Of a DNA stretch of 64,000 bases, positions 63,056-64,000 are shown piece by piece. Origin of the DNA: Clostridia bacterium. GTDB lineage: Bacteria > Bacillota > Clostridia > Christensenellales > Aristaeellaceae. The notes beneath the pieces were generated by a model that worked only from the letters and a program-made list of their open reading frames with translations, was not told the origin of the DNA and did not search any database. Location of the stretch: NCBI GenBank assembly GCA_017527065.1, contig JAFXQO010000042.1, forward strand, positions 1 through 64,000, in the 5' to 3' direction. Positions within the stretch are counted from its first letter, which is position 1. Every line of letters begins with the position of its first letter. The translations under genes and the position numbers were made by a program.

Positions 63056-64000
63056 TCAATCCCTGTTCCTCGCCGCGACAACCCACTCCCCGATCGCGCG
63101 CCCGCCTTCGGCAGTCTTCGCCGCCCGGTGCAGCGCCGTCGTCGGGCAGATGTGCGTGGGAACGACGTACATCACCGCGCCGATCTCCGGCCGCTCGGCC
63201 TCATGCCCCTCCGGCATGCGCCATGTCCAGTGCTCTTCGCTCTGGAAGAGCGGCCGCGCGCCGCCGCCGTCCAGCAGACGGCCCCGCTGGCCGGCCGGGT
63301 CGGAGGCGATGGCCTTGTAGCCCAGATCCAGCGTAAACACGCCCGGCGCGGGATGGCTCACCACCCGCGTCAGCAGCGCCGCGCCGGGAACGAAGGGCAG
63401 GTCGGGATAACTCTCCTGATAGCCCCAGTCCCACACGAACACCGTGCCCGGCGAGAGGAACACGCCCGCCTCCGCCGCGTGGCAGGGGAAAGTCGGCGAG
63501 CCGCCCGCGATCACGATGGGCGTCTCGATCCCCGCCGCCTTCAGCGCCGCCCGCGCCCCGGCGACCCGCGCCATCTGCCCGTCCACCGCCGCCCGGCGCT
63601 CCGCAGGGTCGCCCTGGTGGTTCTGCCCGTCGTAACAGTGCAGGCCCATGAAACGCAGGTTCTGAAAGCGCACCGACGCGGCGCGGCAGAAATCCGCCAG
63701 CTCGTCCATCGGCACGCCCGTGCGGTTCATGCCCAGATTCACATCGCACAGCCAGTTCACCCGCAGGCCGCGTTCCGCGCAGGCCCCGTCCAGTCCGGCG
63801 AGCGCGGCCATGGAATCGCCCAGGGCGTAGCAGGTCGTGTCCGGGTATTTTGCCGCCGTGTCGAGGAAGCGGGCCACGTTCGGCCCCAGCAGCGGATAAG
63901 CCAGCAGGACATGCTTCGCCCCGCGCGAACAGGTCATGTCCATCTCCATGACGGTGGCGCACTTGAATCGCTCAATGCCCATGCCCATCTGCATGTCGAT
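63056..64000 (-). CDS. D-threonine aldolase/D-serine dehydratase-like PLP enzyme, N-terminus cut by right edge
   Basis: The frame runs past base 64000, so the N-terminal PLP lysine region lies outside the window. Visible are the fold-type III barrel (SMAALAGLDGACAERG, VNLGMNRTGV) and the C-terminal metal-binding motif YVVPTHICPTTALH, whose His and Cys bind zinc or manganese in D-threonine aldolases and eukaryotic-type D-serine dehydratases. It probably acts on D-hydroxy amino acids. Confidence 0.8.
   Translation of the reverse strand: MDMQMGMGIERFKCATVMEMDMTCSRGAKHVLLAYPLLGPNVARFLDTAAKYPDTTCYALGDSMAALAGLDGACAERGLRVNWLCDVNLGMNRTGVPMDELADFCRAASVRFQNLRFMGLHCYDGQNHQGDPAERRAAVDGQMARVAGARAALKAAGIETPIVIAGGSPTFPCHAAEAGVFLSPGTVFVWDWGYQESYPDLPFVPGAALLTRVVSHPAPGVFTLDLGYKAIASDPAGQRGRLLDGGGARPLFQSEEHWTWRMPEGHEAERPEIGAVMYVVPTHICPTTALHRAAKTAEGGRAIGEWVVAARNRD

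Overview
The window is a GC-rich chromosome segment of an anaerobic, endospore-forming Firmicute, most likely a gut Clostridia-type bacterium. It carries SpoIVB, SpoIVFA-like and SpoIVFB-like sporulation proteins, an L13-S9 operon, a CdaA/CdaR c-di-AMP module and a CotH/LTD surface protein. Starts have strong AGGAGG-type ribosome binding sites. I cannot name the species from the sequence alone. The chromosomal genes are visibly GC-rich, while the block from about 35.7 to 57.4 kb is clearly more AT-rich.

Left flank (1-35.7 kb): the first codons of an IS5-type transposase run off the left edge, followed by ruvC, argF, tRNA-Leu(CAA), a GH31 glycosidase, an AMP-dependent acyl ligase translationally coupled to an MBL-fold hydrolase, and a free-standing E2-like acyltransferase domain. 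A long minus-strand cell-shape operon follows (maf, mreB, mreC, mreD, mrdA/PBP2, minD-like, rodA, then the spoIVFA/spoIVFB-like pair). Divergent to it are spoIVB, cdaA-cdaR, a membrane protein, a PIG-V-like glycosyltransferase, a methyltransferase, a CotH/lamin-tail protein, an LRR membrane protein, a LarA-like protein with an aminotransferase, a polar amino acid ABC transporter and rplM-rpsI.

Integrated element (35,638-57,482): a 56-bp perfect direct repeat of the 3' end of rpsI brackets about 21.8 kb. The repeat keeps rpsI intact at the left junction and leaves an 18-codon rpsI tail plus the original operon terminator stranded at the right junction. The element encodes a tyrosine integrase next to attL and a serine recombinase near attR. 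Between them lie a 2,587-residue phage tail tape-measure protein with no other recognisable virion gene, a P-loop helicase-like protein whose reading frame continues beyond an amber stop, a frameshifted NUMOD4-HNH endonuclease, regulators, a HigBA toxin-antitoxin pair with a palindromic promoter, and many small unknown genes. No relaxase, T4SS, terminase, portal or capsid gene is recognisable, so it is neither a standard ICE nor a complete prophage. An imperfect 27-bp palindrome family occurs four times upstream of the tape-measure/integrase gene cluster and twice at the attL end, one copy starting at the first base inside the repeat.

Right flank (57.5-64 kb): GC-rich chromosome resumes with a DUF218/YdcF-like protein, a NYN-domain protein, a clostripain-family protease, MntP, a Gfo/Idh/MocA-like protein and a D-threonine aldolase/D-serine dehydratase-like enzyme cut by the right edge. 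The main item of interest is the rpsI-targeted element with its orphan tape-measure gene.
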